Origin: Bradyrhizobium sp. WSM471 | GTDB taxonomy: Bacteria > Pseudomonadota > Alphaproteobacteria > Rhizobiales > Xanthobacteraceae | DNA length: 64,000 nt | Assembly (NCBI RefSeq): GCF_000244915.1 | Contig: NZ_CM001442.1 | Span: forward strand, 558,001 to 622,000 | Direction of reading: 5' to 3' | Part shown: piece after piece, positions 53,071-64,000 of the stretch | Layout: every line of letters starts with the position of its first letter | Numbering within the stretch: the first letter of the stretch is position 1 | Notes under the pieces: generated by a model | The model's input: the letters and a program-made list of their open reading frames with translations, nothing else | What the model was told of the DNA's origin: nothing | The model's database searches: none | Made by a program: the position numbers and the translations under genes

Positions 53071-54426
53071 ATGCGCGCTGAGTGTCGTACCATCTTCCGT
53101 CGGTTCCTTCGCGACCGGCGCGGCAATGTCGCGGTGATCTTCGCAATCTGCTGCGTGCCCCTGATCACGTTCATCGGCACCGCGATCGACTACTCCCGCG
53201 CGACGCAGGTCCGGGCGAAGCTTCAGGGCGCGGCTGACGCAGCCAGCGTCGGTGCGCTCGCCAAGGCATCGCCGGGGTTTATCGCCGCGGGCTCGATGAC
53301 CACGGACGGCACGATCACGGTCGGCGTCGACGACGCCCAGAAAATCTTCGATGCCAATCGCGCCAACCTGACCGGCTATACGCTCAACAGCGTCACCCCG
53401 ACCGTCGTCAAGACCGGCTCGACCATCAACTCGACCGTCTCGTTCACCGCCACCATCAACACCATGTTTCTCGGCCTGATCGGCAAGACCACACTGACCA
53501 TGAGCGGCACGTCGTCGTCGACGGCCAACATGCCGCTCTATGTCGACTTCTATCTGCTGCTGGACAATTCTCCGTCGATGGGCGTCGCAGCGACACCGAC
53601 CGACATCACGAAGTTGCAGGGAAAGACGGGTGGATGTGCATTCGCCTGTCACGACACCACCAAGGCGGCCGGCACGAGCAACTACGACATCGCCAAAGCA
53701 AATGGCATCACGACCCGAATTGACGTGGTGCGCCAGGCGAGCGCGAACTTGATGGACACAGCCCAGAGCACGCAGACCTATTCGAACCAGTTCAGAATGG
53801 CGATCTACGATTTCGGCGCTTCGTCAGCGACGATCGGATTGAGAAATCTGTTCGCGCTCTCGTCGAGCCTGACCTCCGCCAAGACGGCGGCGGGAAACAT
53901 CGACCTGATGGCGGTTGCCGGCCAGAATGACGTGTATACTATCGACAAAGATACTCCCTTCACCACTATTTTTCCCGCAATCAATAGCGCAATCGCCTCG
54001 CCTGGAGCAGGTACGTCCGCGTCACCGCTGAAATATCTGTTTTTTGTATCCGATGGGGTCGCTGACGAAGCCAACTCGGGCACGACGATGTGTAGTGTCT
54101 CGTCTTCTTCGTATCCTCTCGCGTCATCGAACCGCTGTCAGTCGCCGATCAATCCGGCGCTCTGCACGACCATCAAGAACCGCGGGATCAAGATCGCGGT
54201 GCTGTACACGACATACCAACCGCCTACTGACGGCTGGTACAACTCATGGATAGCGCCCTTTAACCCCGGGCCGTGGGGACCGTCGCCGAACAGCAAGATC
54301 GCGCAGAACATGGAGAGCTGCGCTTCGCCGGGATTCTATTTCGAGGTTAGCCCGACCCAGGGCATTTCGGAAGCGATGAACGCGCTGTTCAAGAAGGCAC
54401 TCGCGGATGCGCGGATCTCGGGGTGA
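53071..54426 (+). CDS. TadE/TadG-like pilus-assembly protein with von Willebrand A domain
   Basis: 451 residues from ATG 53071; a GTG at 53038 is also in frame and no clear ribosome site decides. N-terminal TadE/G-type segment FLRDRRGNVAVIFAICCVPL (one membrane helix) with the following DYSRATQVRAKLQGAADAAS, then a large periplasmic vWA domain with MIDAS motif LLLDNSPSMG near residue 175. Several cysteine pairs (GGCAFACHD, NRCQSPINPALC, ESCASPG) suggest disulfides. No other tad gene is near, so it is an orphan TadG-like protein, common in Bradyrhizobium. Confidence 0.85.
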   Translation: MRAECRTIFRRFLRDRRGNVAVIFAICCVPLITFIGTAIDYSRATQVRAKLQGAADAASVGALAKASPGFIAAGSMTTDGTITVGVDDAQKIFDANRANLTGYTLNSVTPTVVKTGSTINSTVSFTATINTMFLGLIGKTTLTMSGTSSSTANMPLYVDFYLLLDNSPSMGVAATPTDITKLQGKTGGCAFACHDTTKAAGTSNYDIAKANGITTRIDVVRQASANLMDTAQSTQTYSNQFRMAIYDFGASSATIGLRNLFALSSSLTSAKTAAGNIDLMAVAGQNDVYTIDKDTPFTTIFPAINSAIASPGAGTSASPLKYLFFVSDGVADEANSGTTMCSVSSSSYPLASSNRCQSPINPALCTTIKNRGIKIAVLYTTYQPPTDGWYNSWIAPFNPGPWGPSPNSKIAQNMESCASPGFYFEVSPTQGISEAMNALFKKALADARISG

Positions 54427-54448
54427 TTGGATCAAAGCTCTTTCACCG

Positions 54449-54490
54449 TCACCCTGAGGTGGCCGCTTCTTCAGCGGCCCTCGAAGGGCG
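54449..54490. repeat. Short remnant of the CTCATCCTGAGG / TCGAAGG repeat family
   Basis: CACCCTGAGGTGGCCGCT, loop, AGCGGCCCTCGAAGGGCG: a shortened hairpin form of the repeats at 16741 and 52404. Confidence 0.5.
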
Positions 54491-54518
54491 ACGGCCCGGC
54501 TATCGGTAGTCGTAAGCA

Positions 54519-55760
54519 CTACGACCTGTAATCCCCGTTGATCGCGACATATTCCTTGGTGAGGTCGCAGGTCAGCACGCGGTCGCGGCCCTTGCCGAGG
54601 CCGAGCGAGACCTTGATCGCGATCTCCGGCGCCTTCATCGCTTCCGACACCTGCGCCTCGTCATAGGACGGATCGCGCGCGCCGTTCTTGGCGACGCGGA
54701 TGCCGTTAAAAGAGATCGAGAGCTTGTCGCGGTCAGCCGGCTCGCCGGCCTTGCCAACCGCCATGACCACGCGGCCCCAATTGGCGTCCTCGCCGGCGAT
54801 TGCGGTCTTCACCAGCGGCGAGTTCGCGATCGACATCGCGATCTTGCGCGCCGAGGCCTTGGTCTTGGCGCCCTCGACGGTGATCTCGACCAGCTTGCGC
54901 GCGCCCTCGCCGTCGCGAGCCACCTGCTCGGAAAGATTGGCGAGCACCTGGTTGAAGGCTTTGACGAAGGCTTTCAGGCGCGGGTCGCTGGCGCGGCTGA
55001 TCTTCGGCGCGCCGTGTTCTGCAGCAGCACCGGTGGCAAAGGCCAGCAGCGTATCCGAGGTCGAGGTGTCGCCGTCGATCGTGACCGCGTTGAAGGTGTC
55101 CTCGACGCCGCTTTTGAGCAGCGCCTGCAGCGCGGCAGGCGCGATCGGTGCGTCGGTGAAGATGAAGGACAGCATCGTCGCCATGTCGGGCGCGATCATG
55201 CCGGCACCCTTGGCCATGCCGTTGATGGTGACATTGGCTTTGCCGAGCTTCACGGTTGCGGTCGCGACCTTCGGGAAGGTGTCGGTGGTCATGATCGCCT
55301 TGGCGGCCGCCAGATAATCGCCGGCCTCGGCGGTTTCCGCGAGACGTCCGAGCACGCCGTCGAACTTGGTCGCATCCAGCGGCTCGCCGATCACGCCGGT
55401 CGAGGCCAGGAAGATCTCGCCCTCGGTGCAGCCGACGGCCTTGGCCGCGATCCTGGCGGTCAGCGCGGTGGAGCTGCGGCCGGTCTTGCCGGTAAAGGCA
55501 TTGGCGTTGCCGGAATTGACCACCAGCGCGCGCGCCTTGCCGCCCTTCAGCTTGGCGCGGCACCATTCCACCGGCGCGGAGGGGCATTTCGACTTGGTGA
55601 AGACGCCTGCGACCGCGGTGCCCTTGTCCATCACCGCCAGCAGCACGTCGGTGCGGTTCTTGTAGCGAATGCCGGCCTCGGCCGTCGCGAGACGCACCCC
55701 AGCGATCACGGGCATGTCGGGGACGTGTTTCGGGGCGAGGGGAGAGACGGAGGAGGACAT
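54519..55760 (-). CDS. argJ: Bifunctional ornithine acetyltransferase / N-acetylglutamate synthase
   Basis: 413 residues. Self-cleavage site between Ala194 and nucleophile Thr195 in [14 protein letters not shown]; oxyanion residues in [10 protein letters not shown] (Thr121, Gly122). Transfers acetyl from N-acetylornithine to glutamate in the cyclic arginine pathway and may also use acetyl-CoA. Cytosolic alpha2-beta2 enzyme after autoproteolysis. It lies 102 bp downstream of the isomerase gene on the same strand, possibly co-transcribed. Confidence 0.97.
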   Translation of the reverse strand: MSSSVSPLAPKHVPDMPVIAGVRLATAEAGIRYKNRTDVLLAVMDKGTAVAGVFTKSKCPSAPVEWCRAKLKGGKARALVVNSGNANAFTGKTGRSSTALTARIAAKAVGCTEGEIFLASTGVIGEPLDATKFDGVLGRLAETAEAGDYLAAAKAIMTTDTFPKVATATVKLGKANVTINGMAKGAGMIAPDMATMLSFIFTDAPIAPAALQALLKSGVEDTFNAVTIDGDTSTSDTLLAFATGAAAEHGAPKISRASDPRLKAFVKAFNQVLANLSEQVARDGEGARKLVEITVEGAKTKASARKIAMSIANSPLVKTAIAGEDANWGRVVMAVGKAGEPADRDKLSISFNGIRVAKNGARDPSYDEAQVSEAMKAPEIAIKVSLGLGKGRDRVLTCDLTKEYVAINGDYRS

Positions 55761-55862
55761 CGGGGCGCCTTGGTGGGATCTGGATATGCAGATGCCCGGC
55801 GCGGGGGCCGGGCATCACAGAGGCTTAGATACTCTTCACGTCACCGAAGTGACAGCGAATTC

Positions 55863-56795
55863 TTACTTCTTCGCGGGCGGCGCCATCTTGCTGTCGGACG
55901 GCTTGGCATCGGCAGGCTTGGCGGCATCAGCCGGCTTGGCGTCCTTCGCCGCATCCGCCGGCTGATCCAGCCGCTCGACCTTGGCTTCCGCGCGCAGCTT
56001 GGCGACGTAGTCGGCCTGGGCCTTGCGGGTGACATACTGCTCGATCTGCGCCTTGACCTGCTCGAAATCCGGCGCCTTGCGGTTGCGCTTTTCCTCGACC
56101 TTGATGACGTGCCAGCCGAACTGCGACTTCACGGGGTCGGAGATCTTGCCCGGCTCGAGCGCGAAGGCGACCGCCGAGAACTCCGGCACCATCTGTTCCT
56201 TGGTGAAGAAGCCGAGGTCGCCGCCGTCGGCCGAGCCCGGGTCCTTGGACTTCTTCTTGGCGAGCTCGGCGAAATCGGCGCCCTTGTCGAGTTCGGCCTT
56301 CACCGCCTTGGCCTCGTCCTCGGTCTCGACCAGGATGTGGCGGGCGCGCACTTCCTGCTCGCCGGTGATCTGCTTGGAGGCCTCCTCATAGACCTTCTTC
56401 ATGGCATCCGGGGTGGTGGCGGCCTTGCCCTCTCCGGCGAGCAGGCTGTCCATCAGCAGGCGGTTGCGGGCGAACGCGAGGCGCTTCTTGAACTCCTCGC
56501 CGTCAGCGAGCTTCTTGTCCTCGGCGGCCTTGCCGACGATCTTCATGTCGATCAGGAAGGACAGGACGTTCTCGTCCTTGGTCGCCGGGTCCATCTGGGC
56601 GAGGCTCGGCCCGAGTTCCTCTTCGGCCATGGCGACGTCGCTCTTCTTGATCTCCGCGCCATTGACCTTCGCCAGCACCGGATCGTCGGCAGCCCGGCCG
56701 GGACCCGCGATCAGCGCCAGCGCAAGGCAGCCCACGAGGGCGGTGGCGAGGCCGAAGCGCAGGCCGGTTTTGGTTACCGGGAACGAGGTGGTCAT
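55863..56795 (-). CDS. Exported parvulin-type peptidyl-prolyl isomerase
   Basis: 310 residues from ATG 56795 with AAGGA upstream (the frame extends to 56843 without support). Signal peptide FGLATALVGCLALALIAGPG with cleavage near GRA-ADD. SurA/PrsA-like helical N-domain (VNGAEIKKSDVAMAEEELGP), then a rotamase domain EVRARHILVETEDEAKAVKA, GADFAELAKKKSKDPGSADG, GDLGFFTKEQMVPEFS, KSQFGWHVIKVEEKR. The tail is Ala/Lys/Pro/Asp-rich and disordered. Periplasmic folding of outer-membrane proteins is the likely role. Divergent from secA. Confidence 0.92.
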   Translation of the reverse strand: MTTSFPVTKTGLRFGLATALVGCLALALIAGPGRAADDPVLAKVNGAEIKKSDVAMAEEELGPSLAQMDPATKDENVLSFLIDMKIVGKAAEDKKLADGEEFKKRLAFARNRLLMDSLLAGEGKAATTPDAMKKVYEEASKQITGEQEVRARHILVETEDEAKAVKAELDKGADFAELAKKKSKDPGSADGGDLGFFTKEQMVPEFSAVAFALEPGKISDPVKSQFGWHVIKVEEKRNRKAPDFEQVKAQIEQYVTRKAQADYVAKLRAEAKVERLDQPADAAKDAKPADAAKPADAKPSDSKMAPPAKK

Positions 56796-57157
56796 GGAAA
56801 ATCCTTTTGTTGAAGCAGGGGGCTGCTCGAGCGGGGCGGACACTCGCCCAATTCAGGGGGGCTTGGCAACGCGAAAAGTCTGTCAAAATGATGAATTAGC
56901 CGCAATGCACGCGCCGTTGACAAGGCCCTGACCGGGCCATATCTCTGCCCGGTCGCGTCCATGCGATGGCGTTTATTTTGCTGCGTTTTTTGGCCGTTGA
57001 ACCCAGACTTGCCCAACTCCCACCCATATGGCGGATGGACCCCCCGCAGTCCGGGCTCCGGCGCCCAGCAGGCGTCACGGTGAGTTGATCGGCAGGCGGG
57101 TGACAACCTCTTGGCTGCAACGCGAACGCGGTTGAATCGCGAACACAGGAACTAAGC

Positions 57158-59998
<2,841 letters not shown>

Positions 59999-60007
59999 GG
60001 TTTGAAT

Positions 60008-60033
60008 GTGAGGCGCCGACGTCGGCGCCTCAC
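60008..60033 (+). terminator. Perfect 26-bp palindrome after secA
   Basis: GTGAGGCGCCGAC (60008-60020) followed directly by its reverse complement. Ten bp past the secA stop; a zero-loop palindrome folds with a short loop. No T-run, so a terminator role is likely but not certain. Confidence 0.55.
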
Positions 60034-60064
60034 TGTCCCACGAAAGCCGCGGCGCGCGCGAACT

Positions 60065-60153
60065 CGTAGCCCGGATGGAGCGAAGCGCAATCCGGGAATC
60101 CTGCCGTTGTGCGGGAAAGACCCGGATTACGCTTGCGCTCCATCCGGGCTACG
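60065..60153. repeat. Inverted repeat of the GTAGCCCGGATGGAGCGAAG type
   Basis: Left arm CGTAGCCCGGATGGAGCGAA (60065-60084) continuing GCGCAATCCGGG; right arm CCCGGATTACGC (60121-60132) continuing TTGCGCTCCATCCGGGCTACG, with a 24-bp middle. A widely dispersed REP-like element between the secA and marR ends. Confidence 0.75.
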
Positions 60154-60187
60154 GCCGTGCGGCGAGACGCGCAAATTGCTCGCCAGC

Positions 60188-60622
60188 TCAATTCGAACTG
60201 TCGATCAAGCTCTCCAGCAGCCGCTTCAATTCGCTCGTCGATTTGTCGCCGTAGCTCTCCAGGATGTGCTCCTCCTGGTCGACCGCGAGCGAGTTGAGCT
60301 TCTTGCTCAGCACCTTGCCGCGATCGGAGATGAACATCAGGACCTTGCGGCGATCGTTCGGGTCCTGCACGCGATAGACCAGCGTGTCGGAGACCATGCG
60401 GTCGATCATCTTGGTCAGCGTCGGGTGGTTGAGCAGCACGGCGTCCGCAAGCTCTCCCATCGAATGGCCGTTGCCATCCGACAGCACTTTCAGGATGCGC
60501 CACTGCTCGACGGGCACGCCTTCCTTGCTCAACCGCAGTTCGAGCTGCCGGTTGATCTCCCGGTTGGCTTGCGCGAGCAGGTAGGCGAGGTGTTCGGTGA
60601 TCGGGGTGTTCGATTTTGCCAC
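60188..60622 (-). CDS. MarR family transcriptional regulator
   Basis: 144 residues from GTG 60622; a TTG at 60646 would add eight. Winged helix-turn-helix: VEQWRILKVLSDGNGHSMGE, LADAVLLNHPTLTKMIDRMV, wing YRVQDPNDRRKVLMFISDRG. Dimerisation helices at both ends (LAYLLAQANREINRQLELRL; STSELKRLLESLID). Divergent from an amide-binding protein and an amidase gene, with palindromes in the gap, so it probably controls them and itself in response to a small ligand, perhaps the amide or a carboxylic acid. Confidence 0.9.
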   Translation of the reverse strand: MAKSNTPITEHLAYLLAQANREINRQLELRLSKEGVPVEQWRILKVLSDGNGHSMGELADAVLLNHPTLTKMIDRMVSDTLVYRVQDPNDRRKVLMFISDRGKVLSKKLNSLAVDQEEHILESYGDKSTSELKRLLESLIDSSN

Positions 60623-60672
60623 GGCTAAGACTTTGTCTTGACCCAAATGAGTGAATGTCTTGCAATCGATGC

Positions 60673-60707
60673 TGCATCTATATGCACTTCAATTCTTGAA
60701 TATTCAA
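60673..60707. promoter_or_regulatory. Two dyads in the marR upstream region, candidate MarR operators
   Basis: TGCAT-CTAT-ATGCA (60673-60686) and the perfect 12-bp palindrome TTGAATATTCAA (60696-60707) lie in an AT-rich island between the divergent starts. A third AT-rich dyad, GGAAA-ATA-TTTCC, lies at about 62038-62050, before the amidase gene. Confidence 0.5.
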
Positions 60708-60920
60708 TATTTTCAAAATAGGATATTGCCCAACAATAGGGCGGGTGCCGCGGCCGCCTCTCGAATGAGCTTTCAAGTCTGGTGTCAGACAGGAGTTGGC
60801 GTGCGCGCGACGGTAAACTTCCCGGCTCACGGCGGTCCGGCGTTACCGCCGTCCTTGCTGTTCAGGAATCTGTCGCCCGCGGCAGCGGATTTCGACCGGT
60901 CGCCGGTTGACGCGCATTTC

Positions 60921-61988
60921 ATGAAGCGCCGCGGCGCACACAACAAGCTCCGCATCGGCGGCTTCATCTGCTGCACCGGCTCGCCCGGCGTTTGGGGCCC
61001 GTGCGCGACAAGCAGCGCGCAGCTCGCGGTTGCCGAGATCAACAAGCGCGGCGGCATTCTGGGGCGCGAGATCGAGCTTTCGATCTACGATGCCGGCGGC
61101 CCGCTCGACGAGATTCTGAGCCGCGCCGAGCAGGCGATCGCGTCCGATGAGATCGATCTCATCGTCGGACTGCATACCAGCGCGGTGCGCGTGGCGCTGC
61201 GCAAGGTCACCACCCGCCACCGCATCCCCTACATCTACACACCCGTTTACGAAGGCGGCGAGCAGACGCCGGGTGTCATGGCGATCGGCGAGACGCCGCG
61301 CTGGCAGAGCCGCCCCTCGATCCACTGGCTTGCCGACGTCAAGAAGGCGGCGCGCTGGTACCTGATCGGCAGCGATTATGTCTGGCCCTGGCAGTCGCAC
61401 CGCGCGGTGAAGCGCTACATCAAGGAGGCCGGCGGCCATGTCGTCGGCGAAGAGTTCGTACCCCTCGGCGAAGATAACCATGAGCCGCATCTGGAGCGCA
61501 TCCGTGCCGCGAGGCCGGACGTCGTCCTGATTTCGTTGATCGGCACCGACAGCATCACGTTCAATCGCGCGTTCGGAGAATGCGGCCTCGGCGCCACGAC
61601 GCTGCGGCTGGCCGGAGCGATGGACGAGACCGTGCTGCTCGGAATCGGCGCTGACAACAGCGAGAATCTGTTCTGCGCCTCCGGCTATTTCCCCGGCATC
61701 GGATCGCGGGCCAATGACGACTTCCAGAGCCGCTATCGCGCGATGTTCGGACCGAACGGGCCCCCGATCGGCTCGCTCGGTCAATCCAGCTATGAGGGAC
61801 TGCGCTTCCTCGAGGCCGTGGCGAACAAGGCGGGCACGTTGGCGATGGGGCCCATGCTCGCGGCCGGCCGCAACATCGTCTATGGCGGCGCGCGCGGCCC
61901 CGTCACCGTCAGGAACGGTCACACCCGGATGCAAATGTATCTCGCCGCGGCGGATGGCCTCGATTTCAAGCTGATCAAACCGATCTGA
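60921..61988 (+). CDS. AmiC-like amide/urea-binding periplasmic-binding-fold protein
   Basis: 355 residues from ATG 60921, where homology begins (MKRRGAHNKLRIGGFICCTG); ATG 60765 is a longer alternative that still shows no signal peptide. Type-I binding fold (Peripla_BP_5): SPGVWGPCATSSAQLAVAEI, NKRGGILGREIELSIYDAGG, YIYTPVYEGGEQTPGVMAIG, WYLIGSDYVWPWQSHRAVKR and VLISLIGTDSITFNRAFGEC. In the family, FmdD/UrtA-type proteins bind amides or urea for ABC import, while AmiC senses amides in the cytosol; absence of a signal sequence favours the AmiC-like role. No AmiR gene is adjacent. Followed by an amidase and an ABC permease. Confidence 0.82.
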   Translation: MKRRGAHNKLRIGGFICCTGSPGVWGPCATSSAQLAVAEINKRGGILGREIELSIYDAGGPLDEILSRAEQAIASDEIDLIVGLHTSAVRVALRKVTTRHRIPYIYTPVYEGGEQTPGVMAIGETPRWQSRPSIHWLADVKKAARWYLIGSDYVWPWQSHRAVKRYIKEAGGHVVGEEFVPLGEDNHEPHLERIRAARPDVVLISLIGTDSITFNRAFGECGLGATTLRLAGAMDETVLLGIGADNSENLFCASGYFPGIGSRANDDFQSRYRAMFGPNGPPIGSLGQSSYEGLRFLEAVANKAGTLAMGPMLAAGRNIVYGGARGPVTVRNGHTRMQMYLAAADGLDFKLIKPI

Positions 61989-62151
61989 TGCCGGCGCGGT
62001 CATCTGCAAACGCCCGACTCCAAAATAATACTTGAAAAGGAAAATATTTCCGTCTGTAATATCGAGGCTAGGCCGGCCGACCGGCGCCATGCAGGCGCAA
62101 CCGGACGGCTTCCGTCCAATGCCAGGGATCAAGAAACTTCAGGAGAGCGCC

Positions 62152-63666
62152 GTGACAGTTGTCCTTCCCACGCCCGCCCAATTGCGCAGCGTCGCCGAGC
62201 AGTGCGGCCTCGCCCTGTCCGATGACGATGTCGCCTCGTTCCGCGGCCTGATGCAGGGCTCGATCGAAGCCTACAATCTCGTCGGCGCCATGCCGGACGA
62301 GGTGCCGGAGGTCAAATATCCGCGCACGCCGGGCTATCGGCCCTCGCCGGAAGAGAACCCGCGCAACGCCTGGTATCGCAAGTCGACCGTGAAGGGTGCG
62401 GCGAGCGGCAAGCTCAAGGGCAAGACCGTCGCCCTGAAAGACAACATCATGCTCGCCGGCGTTCCCATGATGAACGGCTCGGCGACGCTCGAAGGCTACG
62501 TCCCCGATTTCGACGCCACCATCGTCACGCGCATGCTCGATGCCGGCGCCGAGATCGCCGGAAAAGTCCATTGCGAATCCTTTTGCATGTCCGGCGGCAG
62601 CCACACCAATGCGGTCGGCGCCGTCCACAATCCGCACAAGATGGGCTATTCGGCCGGCGGCTCGTCGTCAGGCAGCGGCGTCGTCGTCGCGCTCGGCGAG
62701 GTCGACATGGCGATCGGCGGCGACCAGGGTGGTTCGATCCGCATGCCGTCCTCGTTCTGCGGCACCTATGGCATGAAGCCGACCTGGGGCCTCGTGCCCT
62801 ACACCGGCATCATGCCGATCGAGGTGTTCGTCGATCACACCGGCCCGATGACGGCGACCGTCGCCGACAACGCGCTGCTGCTGGAGGTGCTGGCCGGCGA
62901 CGACGGCTATGATCCCCGCATCAAGGCGCCCAAGGTCGAGGAGTACACCAAGGCGCTTGGCCAGGGCGTCAAGGGCATGAAGATCGGCATCCTCAAGGAA
63001 GGCTTTGAGCAGGCGAATGCCGAGTCTGCGGTGAACGAAAGCGTCCGGGAGGCTGCCAAGCGCTTCAAGGATCTCGGCGCCACCGTGGAGACTGTCTCGA
63101 TCCCGATGCACCTCATGGGCCCTGCGATCTGGACGCCGATCGGCACCGAGGGCATGACCCAGACCATGATGTATGGCGACGGCTATGGCCTGAGCCGTTC
63201 CGATCTCTATTCGACCACGCTGATGGACTTCCATCGCGGCTGGCGGCGGCAGGCGGATTCCCTGTCCGAGACCACAAAGCTGTTCCTGCTGCTCGGCACC
63301 TACATCAACAACAGTTTTGGTCCGCGCTATTACGGCAAGGCGCTCAACATCTCCCGCCGCCTGACCGCGGCCTACGACAAGGCCTTCAAAGACTACGATC
63401 TGCTGCTGCTGCCGACCACGCCGATGAAGGCGACGAAGCTGCCGGAGCCAACCGCGAGCCGTGAAGACTATGTCGCCCGCGCGCTGGAGATGATCTCCAA
63501 CACCGCGCCGTTCGACATCACCCATCATCCCGCGATGTCGCTGCCCTGCGGCATGGTCGACGGCCTGCCCGTCGGCCTGATGCTGGTCGGCCGCATGTTC
63601 GAGGAATCCACCATCTATCGCGCCGCCCATGCTTTCGAGCAGATCGGCGACTGGAAGAAAATGTGA
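62152..63666 (+). CDS. Amidase of the Rhodococcus/nitrile-pathway type
   Basis: 504 residues from GTG 62152 with AGGAGAG four bases before; the upstream frame from 62032 lacks support. Amidase-signature triad: Lys in TVALKDNIMLAG, cis-Ser in GYSAGGSSSGSGVVVA, nucleophile Ser in GGDQGGSIRMPSSFCGTYGM. The last motif and the extra N-terminal ~70 residues (with PRTPGYRPSPEENPRNAWYR) match the 500-residue amidases that act on aliphatic and aromatic amides. Not related closely to the tailed amidase at 15125. 163 bp after the amide-binding gene, 36 bp before the ABC permease. Confidence 0.92.
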   Translation: MTVVLPTPAQLRSVAEQCGLALSDDDVASFRGLMQGSIEAYNLVGAMPDEVPEVKYPRTPGYRPSPEENPRNAWYRKSTVKGAASGKLKGKTVALKDNIMLAGVPMMNGSATLEGYVPDFDATIVTRMLDAGAEIAGKVHCESFCMSGGSHTNAVGAVHNPHKMGYSAGGSSSGSGVVVALGEVDMAIGGDQGGSIRMPSSFCGTYGMKPTWGLVPYTGIMPIEVFVDHTGPMTATVADNALLLEVLAGDDGYDPRIKAPKVEEYTKALGQGVKGMKIGILKEGFEQANAESAVNESVREAAKRFKDLGATVETVSIPMHLMGPAIWTPIGTEGMTQTMMYGDGYGLSRSDLYSTTLMDFHRGWRRQADSLSETTKLFLLLGTYINNSFGPRYYGKALNISRRLTAAYDKAFKDYDLLLLPTTPMKATKLPEPTASREDYVARALEMISNTAPFDITHHPAMSLPCGMVDGLPVGLMLVGRMFEESTIYRAAHAFEQIGDWKKM

Positions 63667-63702
63667 GCGGGGCATTGATGCAGACGAACAGAACGGCACC
63701 GC

Positions 63703-64000
63703 ATGGCTAACGCGTTCGTCGCGGCGTTCGAAATCTTGAGCTTTGGCGCGATCATCGTCCTGATCGTGCTGGGTCTCGGGATCATCGCCAGCATGATGGG
63801 CATCTTCAACTTCGCGCAGGGCGAGTTCGTCCTGCTCGGGGCCTACATTACCTATCTCGCCTATGCCAAGGGTCTGCCGATCTGGGCCGGCATGGTCGCC
63901 GCGCCCTTCGTCGTCGGCGCGCTCGGCTTCGTGCTGGAGGCGCTGATCATCCGACGCTTCTACGCAGCCCCCATCGTCGCCATGCTCGGCACCTATGCGC
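63703..64000 (+). CDS. LivH/UrtB-type ABC transporter permease (5' part, cut by window edge)
   Basis: First 99 residues of an open frame that runs off the window. MANAFVAAFEILSFGAIIVL, IVLGLGIIASMMGIFNFAQG EFVLLGAYI is the hallmark of branched-chain-amino-acid/amide/urea permeases; four helices are visible. Following an amide-binding protein and an amidase, it is probably the first permease of an amide or urea importer, with the second permease and ATPases expected beyond the window. Confidence 0.9.
   Translation, partial: MANAFVAAFEILSFGAIIVLIVLGLGIIASMMGIFNFAQGEFVLLGAYITYLAYAKGLPIWAGMVAAPFVVGALGFVLEALIIRRFYAAPIVAMLGTYA

Overview
The window looks like chromosomal DNA of a slow-growing rhizobium, most likely Bradyrhizobium or a close relative. 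This rests on the high GC content, the ACC deaminase/Lrp pair (acdS-acdR), the phaR-phaAB polyhydroxybutyrate genes, the alphaproteobacterial order lysC-ptsP-prfA-prmC-DUF4167, and several families of intergenic palindromic repeats typical of Bradyrhizobium-like genomes. Species assignment is inference. No rRNA, tRNA, CRISPR array, phage or complete insertion sequence was found.

Region 1 (1-14.8 kb) is the most unusual part. Three transcription units carry almost the same 19-bp imperfect palindrome (half-sites like AAACTATAC and GTATATTTT around one base). They are: (a) a leftward patatin - acetoacetate decarboxylase - 3-hydroxybutyrate dehydrogenase operon; (b) a leftward five-gene operon of small membrane and exported proteins ending in a PepSY-domain protein; (c) a TetR gene divergent from an operon of a soluble HWE/HisKA_2-type histidine kinase, two lipoprotein adaptors and an RND pump, each joined to the next by a 4-bp ATGA overlap. 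The simplest reading is one TetR-controlled envelope/efflux/ketone regulon. A cysteine-rich-repeat protein, a small membrane protein and a second TetR lie between (b) and (c).

Region 2 (15-30 kb): an amidase with a histone-H1-like basic tail; metZ and a metA-like gene behind a structured 5' leader that can pair with the ribosome binding site; a polysaccharide deacetylase; recQ; acdS/acdR with a cysteine-synthase-like gene; a CMD-family protein; a two-PAS diguanylate cyclase; a putative outer-membrane protein; a small Tat-type exported protein; and an HSL-type esterase.

Region 3 (30-39 kb): a branched-chain aminotransferase, a methyltransferase, phaR, phaA and phaB (acetyl-CoA to 3-hydroxybutyryl-CoA, with the PHB regulator), a DMT exporter, a flavin-reductase-like protein, a DUF985 cupin, gloB and a methyltransferase.

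Region 4 (39-57 kb) is housekeeping: DUF4167 protein, prmC, prfA, ptsP (EI-Ntr), lysC, a PH-domain protein, ubiG, a DMT transporter, a grxC-nitrilase-DUF1178 operon, comF, an NDUFAF5-like methyltransferase, mutT, a TadG-like vWA protein, argJ, a parvulin-type isomerase and secA divergent from it.

Region 5 (60-64 kb): a MarR regulator divergent from an AmiC-like amide-binding protein, a second amidase and the start of a LivH-type ABC permease, which together suggest a regulated amide uptake and hydrolysis locus cut by the window edge.
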